A stretch of 64,000 nucleotides of DNA from Polytrichum commune. Its lineage: Eukaryota > Streptophyta > Polytrichopsida > Polytrichales > Polytrichaceae. Below, one piece after another: positions 34,749 through 45,570 of the stretch (position 1 is the stretch's first letter; every line of letters starts with the position of its first letter). Location: contig OX485809.1 in assembly GCA_950295325.1 (NCBI GenBank), positions 14,010,001 to 14,074,000 of the forward strand, given 5' to 3'. Position numbers and translations under genes: made by a program. The notes below the pieces were generated by a model. It saw only the letters and a list, made by a program, of their open reading frames with translations. It did no database searches and was not told the origin of the DNA.

Positions 34749-34935
34749 ACCCTAGACAATTTTTTTGTGGAGACAGACGGTCGACATACCAGCGCCCAAG
34801 CACATGAAGCAATTGACCACCTGACAAGTTTACTGTCAAGGAGAGAGGAGATTTCATAACCGGGAATCGAACCACCAACCTCTTCCTTGAGTGTACCCTA
34901 GAAGAGCCGCCAACTACGTTAACAAGGTGACCCTA
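34749..34935 (-). mobile_element. tRNA-derived SINE with 6-bp target duplication
   Basis: Read on the minus strand, a box-A-like GTAGTTGGCGG is followed about 50 bp on by a perfect box B, GGTTCGATTCC. The body ends GACCGTCTGTCTCCACAAAAAAA, a tail typical of plant SINEs. TAGGGT flanks it on both sides (34749-34754 and 34930-34935 as ACCCTA on the plus strand). It is about 175 bp without the duplications. It does not fold as a complete tRNA, so it is a retroposon and not a tRNA gene. Confidence 0.75.
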
Positions 34936-34986
34936 CAGCCAGAGAGCGCGAGAGGAGGGACGACCGAGTCGCTCTCATGAGCTGCT

Positions 34987-35001
34987 GGCGGGACTCCCGC
35001 C
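34987..35001. promoter_or_regulatory. Palindromic E2F-like site upstream of ORC6
   Basis: GGCGGGA and its complement TCCCGCC flank a single C. GGCGGGA is the core of the E2F binding consensus (TTTSSCGC). Further TTCCCGC words lie near 35237 and 35314. The sites are 0.9-1.2 kb before the ORC6 ATG but next to a pyrimidine-rich stretch that could hold the transcription start. ORC genes are known E2F targets in plants; use here is inferred. Confidence 0.4.
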
Positions 35002-35039
35002 ACCCTCTCCCCCGCCAATCACCGGCATCACCGGCATCA

Positions 35040-36216
35040 CCGGTCACAATTTGAAATTCGGCCTCCTCCCCTCCCTTTCCCTCCCTCCCTCCCCTCCCTC
35101 GGAACGAAGAACTGTCTGTCTGTCGCTCTCCTCGCTTTGCATCGCCATGGATGGATGTCTCTCATCTCTCCCGCCTTCCCCATCGCCATCGCTCCCGCCT
35201 CTTCTGTCCCCCTTCCTCCTGCTCCTGCTCCTGCTCTCGCTTCCCGCTGTTCTCTTTTCCTTACCTCGCTCGCTCTGGCTCCCGCGGTCCCCTGCTATTC
35301 TTGTCTCCTTTCGATTCCCGCTCCCTTCCGTCTCGCACAACAATCATCCCTCAACGCTAGTGGCCATTGCGCATTCAGCCTTCCGTGACTCGCCAAGCAC
35401 ATTAGCTTAGGCTTCTTTGAGGTTAGCGAATGCGCTGGTCAATAATTGACACAGATTGATACGTTGTGGCCCCCCTGGATTGCTACTTTCATCGTAGCTG
35501 GTGTTGTCGTTCATCTGTGATTGTGGACGACCAGCGAGCACTTGTGTGAGGTTGTTGGATTCAGAGGTTCTTATCCGATTTCATTTTCTTTGGAGTCCGC
35601 TCGGTCCTACACCGACTGCCCCTGTTCGCTCTGATCTCCTCCTTTCTTGTCGCATTCGTCGCTGTAGCCTCTGAATTGGTGCGTTGTGGCACCCTGGAGT
35701 GCACATCTCGATTCTCTTGTGCCTTTGTAGGGCGAATCGTTGCGTCTGTGATGACGGAGCTCGTTGTTGAATAGTTGCGCATGTTTCATGTAGCATCTGT
35801 TATCTGGATTCACGCAGGGCTTCTTATTGCTTTTTGAGGTTGGGAAAGCTCTTTGACTACTCCTTCCGGTCGTTTTCGCTACTCCTCGCCTTGCCCTGCC
35901 CTTTCTGCTGCCATTCTCGCCTCCTTCTTTCACTCTCCTTGCTGTTCCCGCAGTCATCCCATACGACTGAGACGTTGTGGCGCCTGGGTTGCTCATCTCT
36001 GGTTTCGTAGAGCTTGTGTTTCCTTCTGTTATTGCGGATTTTTCTTTGAGGTCAACAGATACGGCAGCACGTTTGGAGGTGGCTCTGCTTCCATTCCGGT
36101 GGTTTCTGTTATCGATTATGGCGGTTGCGTGTCTCAGAGCGAGAGTTTTGTGATTGATCTTCATAATCGCAATTTTTCTTGGAGTTCGAGTTACTCGAGC
36201 TTCTGCATTGGCGAAT
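35040..36216 (+). promoter_or_regulatory. ORC6 promoter and long 5' leader with a repeated motif
   Basis: A C/T-rich stretch (35060-35330) leads into a T-rich leader. The motif ACGTTGTGGC-CCTGG-TTGC-CATCTC occurs three times, at about 35462, 35682 and 35969, each after a pyrimidine-rich segment, so the leader looks built from three diverged ~220-290-bp units. Open frames here (for example 35051-35410 and 35853-36275) lack conservation and are treated as non-coding. Confidence 0.5.
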
Positions 36217-38584
36217 ATGGATATGAAATCTCTGCAAACGAAGTTAGGGCTGTCGGACCAAGTCAAAGTGGTTAGGAAGGCTCAGGAGCTCGTGCGATTG
36301 AGCAATGTGCACTTCAATTCGTCGTCGTTTGGCGTGGTATGCACTCCATCCATCCTTGCTCTCTGAATCTTCAATGTTGCAAGTTTGCTCCATTGTATTA
36401 TTTCATCTGCGTGAGGTTTTCGAGGATGTGCGTATTGGCTCTTCATTGCTGACTGCGGTTTGATGTGCTTGGCAGGGGGAGGTTTGCAAGTCAGTGCTGT
36501 GCTTTGAACTTGCTTGTGGCGAGTAAGCACCTCTGACCTTCTTGATACGCTCCACATTGAATATGAATGCCTGCTCACCTGCAGCTTAGGTCTTGCAATC
36601 ATGTAGTGTATTAGCCTCGTGCATCATGCATAAACACAGTTCAACTCTATTTAACAGAAACTGGATTTATGTAAAGATGCCATGACTGCCCGCGTCTTAC
36701 TCACAGCCAACCAACTGGGACATGTGATTCGTATCTATTCCAGGTTGCACATTCCATTTGACAGACAGAAAGGTGTACGTGTGAGTGGGATGTCCGAAAA
36801 GGCTTATGTTCGATCCTTGACGGCTATGCAAAATGCACTAGGTTTAAGGTGAGCTATGCATCTCTATGAATGCCATAAATAAAGAAATAAAGAAATAGAT
36901 TTAGGGTGCTTAGGCTATATAGTATACAAATAGGTTATAAAATTAGATTGCCAAATGTGATTCAGCATCAAAATTTAACAAAGAAGCCCTTGCTTGTTCT
37001 TGTGTCCTCTATATTTAGACTGCTCAGAAACTGAGCCAGGGAGTATTGAATGTAAGAGACTACTATGTTACATATCCTTTGAGCCGAGGTTAAGGTGTCC
37101 TGCTTGTGCACAAGAGGTAGCTGTCCATTGACTGACTGATCTAACTGACGTTGTAGGCCAAAGGTTGACGTGAGAGAGTTAGCAGTACAATTTGGATGTG
37201 TAAGACTCATCAACACCGTCCAAAGAGTTCTATCACTGTAAGTTACCTCATTGCCACCTTCCTGTGTGCCTGATGTGCCAGAAATGAAATTCTTGAAGCT
37301 AGATGCATATGATTGTCTTCTAATATGAGCAGGAGGACTTTCCTACATGTGTGCTGATTATATCAGATGTACATTGATGTAGGTATAAGCAACGCTTTGT
37401 TGCAGCTTTGCCTGAGTCACGCCGGACTAGTGCAGATTTTAGCCGCCCAGTATTCATGGCTGCTGCATTTTTCCTCTCTGCTAAGAAAAATAAGGTAGTC
37501 ATCCTACCTGCAAGTGCTTTGGATTTGATAGCTCTCAAATGGGCAATTGTACTCTGGTATCAAGCATTTAATCTGAAACTTGTGACTCTGTCCTTGGTGG
37601 GCAATTCTGATTCTCTGTCAAAAAAATTATGCAGCTCAAGGTGGACAAGCTTCGATTGATGGAGATTTGTGGTACTTCAGATACTGAATTTGGAAATGTA
37701 AGTTGTGAGCTCCAGTTAGTAGTTTCAAAATGAATCATTCATGTCCTTGTCTTGTATGCTCATATGTTGTGGGGCATCTTCTGATTCAGTTCTTCTGATG
37801 CCTTGCAGATAGTTACTTCAATGACTGACCTTTGTTTTGACACAATCGGCATTGCAAAGGAGAAAAAAACTTCTAAAGCAAATAAAGAAAACCAAGGTAC
37901 AATTCACTTGGAGTCTCAATTGCTGGCTTCCCTGCTAAATAGATGTGGGAGTGCCATCCAATTTTATTATTATCTAATCAATTATGTGAACTTCTTGCAG
38001 AGTTACCAACCATTGGTGTAAAGAGGCCTCACGATGATGAAGATTCAGACAGTGATGCTGAATCCATAGATGATGAAGATGGCTTAGAGGTGAGTTGCAA
38101 AGATTTGTGGCAAATACTGCATTGGTTTGTTTTTGTGTACGATTGTGGGCTTTGTTTGTAGTTTGTGTTTAACAGTGACTAAATGAAATTTGCATTCCAT
38201 CAGGTTCCTGGTGTCAAGAGATCAAGGAAGGCTGTGAACACCAAAGCTTATGAAGAGTGGAAAGCTTCAATCATAGTTGCTAGACAAACACTTAAAAGCT
38301 CTGCATCAGGTCCGCTTCCCCCCAAAATAGTTGTGTTGCTTTTTGCATTCAGCAATCCTCTGGGACTTCGGTATTCTTAGTTTCTGTGTGAAGTTCCTAA
38401 TGTTGAACTAATCTGCACACCATTGATCATCTAAGAGAGTTTTCTGAGAGTATCTGATACATCACATTGAAAGTATCTGTTGTCCTGACTGTTCGAAATG
38501 TTTGGGGTTGTAGATATTTTGAAGAAACCAGCTAGGCAAACATCTCTATGTTTCAAGAGAGTGCAGCCAGTGCCAGCCGCCTGA
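36217..38584 (+). CDS. ORC6: Origin recognition complex subunit 6
   Basis: The ten exons are 36217-36336, 36476-36522, 36744-36848, 37157-37237, 37383-37494, 37635-37697, 37809-37896, 38001-38089, 38204-38309 and 38514-38584. All have GT/AG borders and consistent phase, giving 293 residues (Arabidopsis ORC6 is of similar length). The N-terminal half holds the TFIIB/cyclin-like fold with the conserved VRKAQEL, PFDRQKGVRVSGMSEKAY, VRELAVQFGCVR, SRRTSADFSRPVF and KVDKLRLMEICGTSD blocks. An acidic stretch (DDEDSDSDAESIDDEDG) and the C-terminal AYEEWK motif follow. In the nucleus ORC6 is part of the complex that loads MCM helicase at replication origins. The gene is intact. It converges on the SKP2-like gene, with 710 bp between the stop codons. 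Confidence 0.95.
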
Positions 38585-38824
38585 GTGGCTTTCTTGTGAT
38601 CACATGTAAACATCTTGATGCCTCCCAGGAAATCTGATTGAGGGCAGTCTTAAATTGGTATAGGCTTCTTTTATTTTGAAGTTATGGAGTAGAAAATCTA
38701 CCTGTGGGTGCTAGAATATTCATCTGCCCCATATATTACGTCATGCAAGTCCCTAAGTTATTCCCAATTCACATAGCTGGGCTGTGGTTACAAATTCCAT
38801 ATCAGCAACAAAGTTGCTAATATC

Positions 38825-38830
38825 AATAAA
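38825..38830 (+). terminator. Canonical AATAAA poly(A) signal after ORC6
   Basis: AATAAA in the context TATCAATAAAATGG lies 240 bp after the ORC6 stop, a plausible distance for a plant 3' UTR. A TTTATT near 38671 could serve the opposing F-box gene, in which case the two 3' UTRs would overlap. Confidence 0.4.
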
Positions 38831-39294
38831 ATGGCGTTGTGGTCATTATTTGACTCGTTGATTTTTAGTTGGGGCTCTGTAAGAGAAGCTGGAGTTATTT
38901 ATGTCAACAGTGTTATTATACCATTACCATTTGACTCGAACCATAAATTCCACCAGAGTCTCGCACATAAAAAGAGAGACGTGAAAAAGCGTCGTCTGTA
39001 ACTGAGAAGAAAATCATCATGACAGGAGGACTAAAGTTTTTCCATTACAAGCAGTATGCCAGGAGTTCCAATGAAAAGGTATCTTCAAAGTTGTGCATTT
39101 CACTATCACAAAAATGCGCGAACAGTAACAAAGTAGCATTTTTTTGCTTACATTGGGCAGCAGAAAAGTATCTGCAACGTCATGAAATCCGACAAGATTT
39201 AAGGAATCCAAGTAGCGAGGATTCTATCTGGACCTAACTAATTGTTTTATCTAAGCGGAAGGACTAAATTCACTAGCTAGATAGTCACACATTT

Positions 39295-41475
39295 TTATAC
39301 AGGAAGGTTCCTTACCACCAGCCCAGCCCTTCGCTCCCTGTTTGATCGCTCCCGCCGCGCCTCAATTATACATATACAATGGACCGTGGCAAGCTTGGAG
39401 CAGCCACTTGTGATTAATGATGTCCGCTCCGGACATGTGTGAAGCTCAGGGAACGCATTACACACTGCTTGCACAGCCTGCGCAGACAAGGAAGTGCACC
39501 CACTAAGGTTCAACGATACCAGACCATGACGGTTGTACTTCTCTCCAAGTAGCGTGTCCAACCCCTCTTTCCTTGTTACAGGAAGCTTGGTGGCATCGCT
39601 ACTACATGTGCTACCACTGCTGCTGCAGCTGCTCGTGGTGCTGTTTGTGTTGTAGTATCTGTGCACTGGAAAACGGCCATCCAAGTTCCTCAACCCTCCC
39701 TTCTTGGACGTTATACTGTGCTTGGAGAATTCGGGTTTGCTTTGTTTGCCGTTTCTGGCAAGTGTGTACATTGCATCGTCAGTGACGAGGCGGCAACAGT
39801 GGAGCCCCAAAGCACACAGTTGGGGGCAGTTGTCTGACAATGCTTTGACACTAAGATCTGCAGGAGGGAAAGTTAACCAAAGCGCAAAGGTCAGTATCTC
39901 TGCAACTCTAGGCAATTTTTGACTTTCAGCCTCAACTACACAAAACATAAATTAACCAGCAGTTGATAGTGCATAGCATCCTTAAGCATGTGTGGGACAT
40001 TCTCTTTCTATTCTAGCTCCAGAAGCAAATACATGCAATGAATGCCAACCGTTTAGTCAGCACCTCATTGTTACCTATCTTCGGACAAAGCCTTCTTCCA
40101 TCTACAAAGATTTAACTTAAAGAACTTGCCAAAAAGAAACTCACTGAGTGTATACTCTCCAAGATGCTTATCAAGGGTGAACAAGCACTACACCACTTAA
40201 GAATGCTATGTGAGTTTCTAAAATGTGAATTGTGGCAAGTTTGACTGAACTTTATCTAAACCTGAGGAATGGGTCTCAGCCTTTGCATCAGTGTCACTTT
40301 GAGTGCAGCTACTCATCCAAACAGTTGAGGATGGAACAAACCTGTGATGTGACTACATCCACATAGGTCTACGACACGCATATCTGGGCAGCCTTGGGTC
40401 AATGCTATCACACCCTTATCAGTAATGTGTTCACACCAGCCCAAATTAAGTGATTGGAGGCCTCTGCAATGCTGCGCTAGTGCCTACATGCAGCACAGTT
40501 CAGACAGCAAATATTAGATTCAACCTAATGGATGATGCGCATCTCCATTCGATACATGCCACTTACAATTGAAGCCTTGTCAGTCCGTACCAAATATTAA
40601 AAAATAAATTTCGAAGTATAAACAAATCGTTCCCTGCAAATGAATACCTGTAGATCTTGTGGTGTTTAGCAGATAAGTACAACTTGAACAACATCAGATC
40701 ACAACCATACATGCGACAAAGGAAGGGCTTGTGTACCTGCAATGCTGTGTCTGTACCACCACTATCACAACCACAGAGGTTGAGATGGCGCAAATTGTTG
40801 CAATGCTGTGCAAGAATTACAAGTCCAGCTTGTGTGATTCCTGTACAACCACTTAAATCTAGCTTCTCAAGAAGTGGACAGCCCTCCGCTAATGCACGTA
40901 AGCAAGCATCGGTCAGTTGTGTGCCAAAGGTGAGATCTAAGGTCTTCAGTCCATGCCAATTTCTTGCAGCTGCTTCAATTGCTGTATCATCCAAGGCACA
41001 ACACCGTCGCAATTTGCAACACTGAAGGTTTGGAAATCTAGGAGCAACGGACTGGACCAGTCTGCTCACGCCATGGCCACACCTGATCGTAGTAGTAGCA
41101 CTAGTCATCAGCATTAAAGTAACATGTGATGGAATCCATATCATGTGGTAGCAAAATCACGTGTACAAAGGAAGAGATATCAAACACCAGATAGAGTGTA
41201 CTCGTAGGAGATTCTCACCATGAGAATGAAAGATCATGAATGCCCATTCCTACAGAGTAACGCCAGCCGCTACATACTCCGGATGCTACTATAACTGTCC
41301 GATTGTCCACCAGTGCAAGGATTCGAACCAACAACTCCATTGGAAGGTCATGCCACTTGGTCTCTGTCTTCTCAGGCACTTCAGCTGCATGACCTTCCTT
41401 TGAAGCAGTTCCAGAATTTCGCATTTTATTCAGGCGCTTCCACTTTCGTTTCATATCTGGTGGAGCTGATTCCAT
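39295..41475 (-). CDS. SKP2A-like: F-box/LRR protein of the SKP2A/SKP2B type
   Basis: Coding exons (transcript order) are 41611/41475-41219, 41082-40737, 40483-40342 and 39857-39295. They splice in phase to 435 residues from the ATG at 41475. Residues 40-85 are the F-box (KWHDLPMELLVRILALV, CSGWR). About eleven leucine-rich repeats follow (LEKLDLSGCTGITQAG, LRHLNLCGC, LQSLNLGWCEHITDKG, MRVVDLCGCSHIT, LVSLNLSGCTSLS). The end matches SKP2A/B: AVQAVCNAFPELHTC...HCICIIEA. In Arabidopsis SKP2A is an SCF substrate receptor for E2FC/DPB and binds auxin. Compared with it, this protein has a ~40-residue Ser/Thr-rich insertion in the last exon. The frame stays open upstream of 41475 to an acceptor at 41611 (with a KKRARK basic motif), so the true start may lie in an unidentified upstream exon. 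Confidence 0.92.
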
Positions 41476-42279
41476 CTCATCCTCCTCTGAATTCCAAAAG
41501 AATTGTGATAGTGTTGATGAATTGAAGGGGTGTTTTCTTGCCCTTTTCTTGTGCGGTTCAGCAGGTCCTTGATCCCCACTCTTTCCATTATTGAAGTCAC
41601 TATCATATGTCCTGCGAAAATCATAGAGTTGGCCTGTCCAATGCAACAAAATACCTCTGCTCAGAACATTGCTAAAAAAAATGTACACATTGCCATTGAT
41701 GATCACATTGAGTATATAAGAATCATCTCAACCTTAATAGTTCCAAATTAAGAATAAAAACATAGGTTCTATCGGGTTCAGCATAGGTCACTAGTGCACC
41801 TAATAAGGATAATTCTCCAAGCAATACATGTATTCATTTATTCACAGAAGATTAAAAACTGGCTCACTTGTAGTGTATCATCAACACAACAGGAGAGGCA
41901 CGTATGTATCATGCCAACCATCGTCCTGAGGCACCAATCGATGAACATCCAGTTCTAATATTGAAAGATTCTACATATTCATTTCATCGACATCTGTTTG
42001 CAATCCCAGTATTATGGCGTTAGGAACAAAAACAGTGAATTGAGAGCCATCCAAACACACAGGTACCTCTTAAAATTCAAGTCAGTTAACATTCTCAACA
42101 AGTGATAACCTTGAAATTGTAAATGCTTGAAGGACCCATCTTCAGCCCACATTAACAATATTGTGAAACGACCAACTAAATTAATCAACTGTACTCAATG
42201 CTTAAATTTTGTTTAAACCTTGGAAGGACCCTCTTCTTTCGCATTCCAGCCCCACATTGTGAGCAGAAAGGTCATCATC

Positions 42280-42990
42280 TTGCACCCAATTGGCAAGGAC
42301 ACAGAAATTCTAGAGCTTCACCCACTAGAATTTAGGGTTCAACACCAAAGATGCAAATCTTTACAACCCAGGATACGCCTTTGTTCTGTCCCCGAAAGAG
42401 GTTCAGGAATCACTATTGCAAGCTTTGGATGAGATAGTAGATGATTGGTTTGAGTTTGAGCTTTTCCGTCTGAATAATTCATGCTATCATAGGGTTTTGC
42501 GTCTATACCAGCATTTCATCATGTGTTCACATGTGAGGCACCCTGGATGTATAATTCGAGGCCCACATTTACATATCACCACCCATCCCACCTATCGATG
42601 TACTGAAAAATGCCGAGGCATATCAGGAAGGCAAGCCTCTCTTGTACCTAAGTGGCAAGGACACAGAAATAGAAAGGTATGCAAAGAGCTTCACGCACTA
42701 CACTTTAGGGTTCAACACCAAAGATGCAAAATCTTTAGAACTCAGCATGATACGCCTTCGTTTTATCCAAGAGAGAGGTTTAGGATTACGATTGCAAGCT
42801 ATGGATGAGATAGTGGATGATGAGTTTGTGTTTGAGCTTTCCGTCTGATTAATTCATGCTATCATCATAGGGTTTGCATCGATGCCAGCATTTCATCATG
42901 TGCTCACATGTGAGGCGCCCTGGATGTATGATTCCAAGCCAACAGTTACACATCACCACCCATCCCCACTCATCGATATACCCAAAATTG
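42280..42990 (+). repeat. Tandem duplication of a protein-like ~365-bp segment
   Basis: The copies start at about 42285 and 42650. Both contain GGCAAGGACACAGAAAT, GGGTTCAACACCAAAGATGC, GATGAGATAGT-GATGA and CAGCATTTCATCATGTG. On the plus strand the second copy is open for LSGKDTEIERYAKSFTHYT and LQAMDEIVDDEFVFEL, and the first has a related but shifted reading. This resembles a decayed, duplicated coding segment. The family is not recognised. Confidence 0.7.
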
Positions 42991-43279
42991 CTAAGACGTG
43001 TCAGAAAGTCCCATGAAACCTGTTTGAAGAGTGTAATGGGCGAAATGCAGAAAGTTGCAAAAGATGAGTTTACCTTCTCTTGAATCCATGGACACTGAAT
43101 CGAACATCGTGTCTTCTTCCCTTTAGCAGTGCCAGAAACTCTCTTTAACCCAAGGGGGCGGTCCTTATAAAAGTAAGGCTGCAGCTGCAGCAAGAATAAC
43201 GAGCCCGTCCGTCCGTCTGTATCACTGCAAATGTAACTCACGCCTCAATTCAACCTTATATATGTGTCATCAATTAAGA

Positions 43280-43308
43280 GCGCGCGCGCGCGCACACACA
43301 CACACATG
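43280..43308. repeat. Microsatellite (GC)n(AC)n
   Basis: Alternating purine-pyrimidine GCGCGC passes into CACACA. Such tracts can adopt Z-DNA. Confidence 0.95.
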
Positions 43309-44331
43309 GATGCTGTGCATGAGGTTTTATAGGTGAAGAAGAATCGAGCACCTTAGAAAGAAGTTACTTCTCGTTGTGAAGAACAATGGCAAAAGAGTCA
43401 CAAACTTAACTTAAAACACATCGAAAAAGATGGCGCACACATTCACAAAACTCCTAACCGTTCAGCTACAATTGAAAGCGCTAACTCTCAATCTTAAGAA
43501 AATTGTCCTGGCCCTGGATACCAAAGCTCCCCGAACTTAAGATGATCCATTGACAACAAAAGACAAAATCTACGCCAAGAGCGAGGAATCCTTCAGAAGA
43601 AGAAGTGGAGGTTACCTTAAACACGCACGCTCCGAAGGCAATCGTGTGTAAGGAACTTAACTAATACAGCAAAAGAACTGCAGAAATCCAAGACTCGGAA
43701 CAGAAATTAATAAAATAAAATAAAATATTCCACAACCCGCAACAGAAGCAGAATCTCTCCCCCCCCCTACCTGTAAGGTAATTCACGAGGTGTATATGTC
43801 AAAGCCCTCGCACATTTGGAAAATAATCTTCTCCAACCGACCGAATCTCAAAAGACAGGGAGGGAGCTCTACCGCTACCGCTACCGACTGCTGCCAAAAC
43901 AAAACTAACGCGCTGAACCGCGATCTGTGTAACAAGAACCCTTACAATTACTGTCCGCCCTCGCTACACAAGTAGGAAACGTGACACCGGCATCATCCGC
44001 ACACAATTGCTAAGAGGAGAAGAAAGAGAGAGACAGAATAAGGGAGAGCAATTTGTACATGAAATATGATAAGGGATCACGAATTGGATCGGAGTTGGCA
44101 GTAAGTAAGGCAAAAGCGGAGGAGTGAGGAGGTTGCGTAAAAGACAGCTGCCTGCCTGGACACGTCACGAACGAGCGGACGACTTGGATACTTGTGCGGG
44201 CGTGGCATGCAAGAAAAAGCGGCACGGGGAAAGCGCCAAGGATTTGGAGTGCAAAATCGTGTGCAAAGCATACGATTTAGCACGGGGGCCTGAGGGAGCA
44301 GACTGAATTAAGAAGGTCGAAAGCGAGCTAG

Positions 44332-44354
44332 CGACCGACCGACCGACCGACCGA
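44332..44354. repeat. Microsatellite (CGAC)n
   Basis: Five or more CGAC units lie in the GC-rich stretch assumed to hold the SKP2-like gene's promoter. Confidence 0.9.
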
Positions 44355-44439
44355 GAGATTGCGCAATAGCTAGCGAGCGAGCGCCGGCAGTGGCGATGGC
44401 GAGAGACTTCCAGGCCTCGGAGATGGCGAAGAGCGCTCT

Positions 44440-45570
44440 CCCCCTCTCTCTCTCTCTCTCTCTCTTTTCCTCTTTCTCTCTCTATCTCTAGCTCTACCTC
44501 TCGTCACGCTCTCTCTCTCTAGCCCCCGTTATCTCCTCTCTCTAGGCCTTGTCCACTTTCGAAGCCCTAGCTACCCACGTGGCCTAAGTGTAGGGTAGGA
44601 TGGCATGTGCTTTGTGCGACTACATGACGGATGAGAGGAGAGTGGATGACGATGAGTTGCAATAGTAAATGAGACAATCCATTGACACTTGTTTGCAACG
44701 GGACATAATTAGTCTGCTCATGGATGTAAACTATAAGTTATGGATGAAATGATCTTTGCGTGGATAGAACACTGCAAGAGAGTTGTTGGAAGTGCCCTTC
44801 ACTAGGATGAGTGTCCGGTTATGTTCACTCGACCATTATGATTTGGAAACCGTACTCTCATAAGGTTGAGGGGCAACTCATTCCAACTGGATCCCACTGA
44901 GTCAAGGTTTCGGCTACCATTTCGGGAGTTGTCTTCTTAAATAACCATTTTCAAAATGTATACTAATTCAATGCATGTTCACCTCCCTAATGAACGAGTT
45001 TACATGGCTTCCTGTTGTTCTCTCTCTAACTCCACCTCTCATCAATCTCCCTATCTCTAGCCCCTTGTTATCTCCTCTCTCTCTACGCCTTCTCCACTCT
45101 CCAAACCCTAGCTAACCACGTGACCTATGTGGTAGGGTAGGATGGCTTGGGCTTCATGGCATCTATGGTAACTCATTCATCGTGGATGAACGGGTTCCAA
45201 CTCAAAATAAAACCCCCACAAGGTTGAGGGCCGATTTATTCCAATTGGATCCCACTAGACAAACTTAGAGTCCCAACTACCAATTTTTGGAGTTTTGTCT
45301 TCTCAAGATAGTCAACTTTCAAGCTAAAGACACATCAAAGAGTGACTTCCCTCTCTTTCTCTCTCTAGCTCTAATTGTTGTCTCCCTCTCTCTAGCCCCC
45401 AATCATCTCCCCTCTCTCTAGGCCTTCTCCTCTCTATGGGACCTACCTTACTACATGGTCTATGTGGTCGGGTAGGATGGCTTGGGATTCATGGCATCTA
45501 TGTAAAGTCATTTATCATGGGTGAAAGGGTTGCAATGATACAAACCCCCTGTAAGGTTGAGGGTTATTTT
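44440..45570. repeat. Degenerate tandem array, three units with CT-rich heads
   Basis: Each unit has a CTCTCTAG-rich head, then CCTTCTCCACT-type text, ACNACGTGG-CTATGTGGTAGGGTAGGATGGC, CATGGCATCTATG, an ACTCATTCATCGTGGATGAACGGGTT-like quasi-palindrome and AAGGTTGAGGG. Units lie at about 44440-44960, 45020-45340 and 45350-45570. The related text continues at 48-49.3 kb. Confidence 0.7.

Larger units (their letters stand above)
41612..44400 (-). other. Upstream region of the SKP2-like gene (5' exon or UTR not resolved)
   Basis: The 3' splice site at 41611 implies at least one exon further upstream on the minus strand, but no candidate gave both an ATG and the required phase. The GC-rich stretch at 44100-44420, followed by a CT-rich block (GA on the minus strand), is the likeliest promoter. 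The interval also contains a plus-strand tandem duplication. Confidence 0.4.

Noticed and set aside
34855-34930. tRNA gene on the minus strand (perfect GGTTCGATTCC)
   Set aside because: No acceptor or anticodon stem pairs correctly, and an A-tail plus flanking TAGGGT duplication show a SINE instead.
35051-35410. 119-codon Leu/Ser/Pro ORF
   Set aside because: Low-complexity translation of the CT-rich ORC6 leader on both strands, with no family resemblance.
36154-36216. Earlier ATG for ORC6
   Set aside because: It would add a hydrophobic stretch absent from ORC6 proteins. The ATG at 36217 gives MDMKSLQTKLGL, matching the family start.
36657-36743. Extra ORC6 exon reading KLDLCKDAMTARVLL
   Set aside because: Including it breaks the reading frame, and orthologues go directly from the ELACG block to LHIPFDRQ. 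It is intron sequence, open by chance.
39573-39785. Cys-rich plus-strand ORF
   Set aside because: Antisense of the Ser-rich insertion in the SKP2-like last exon.
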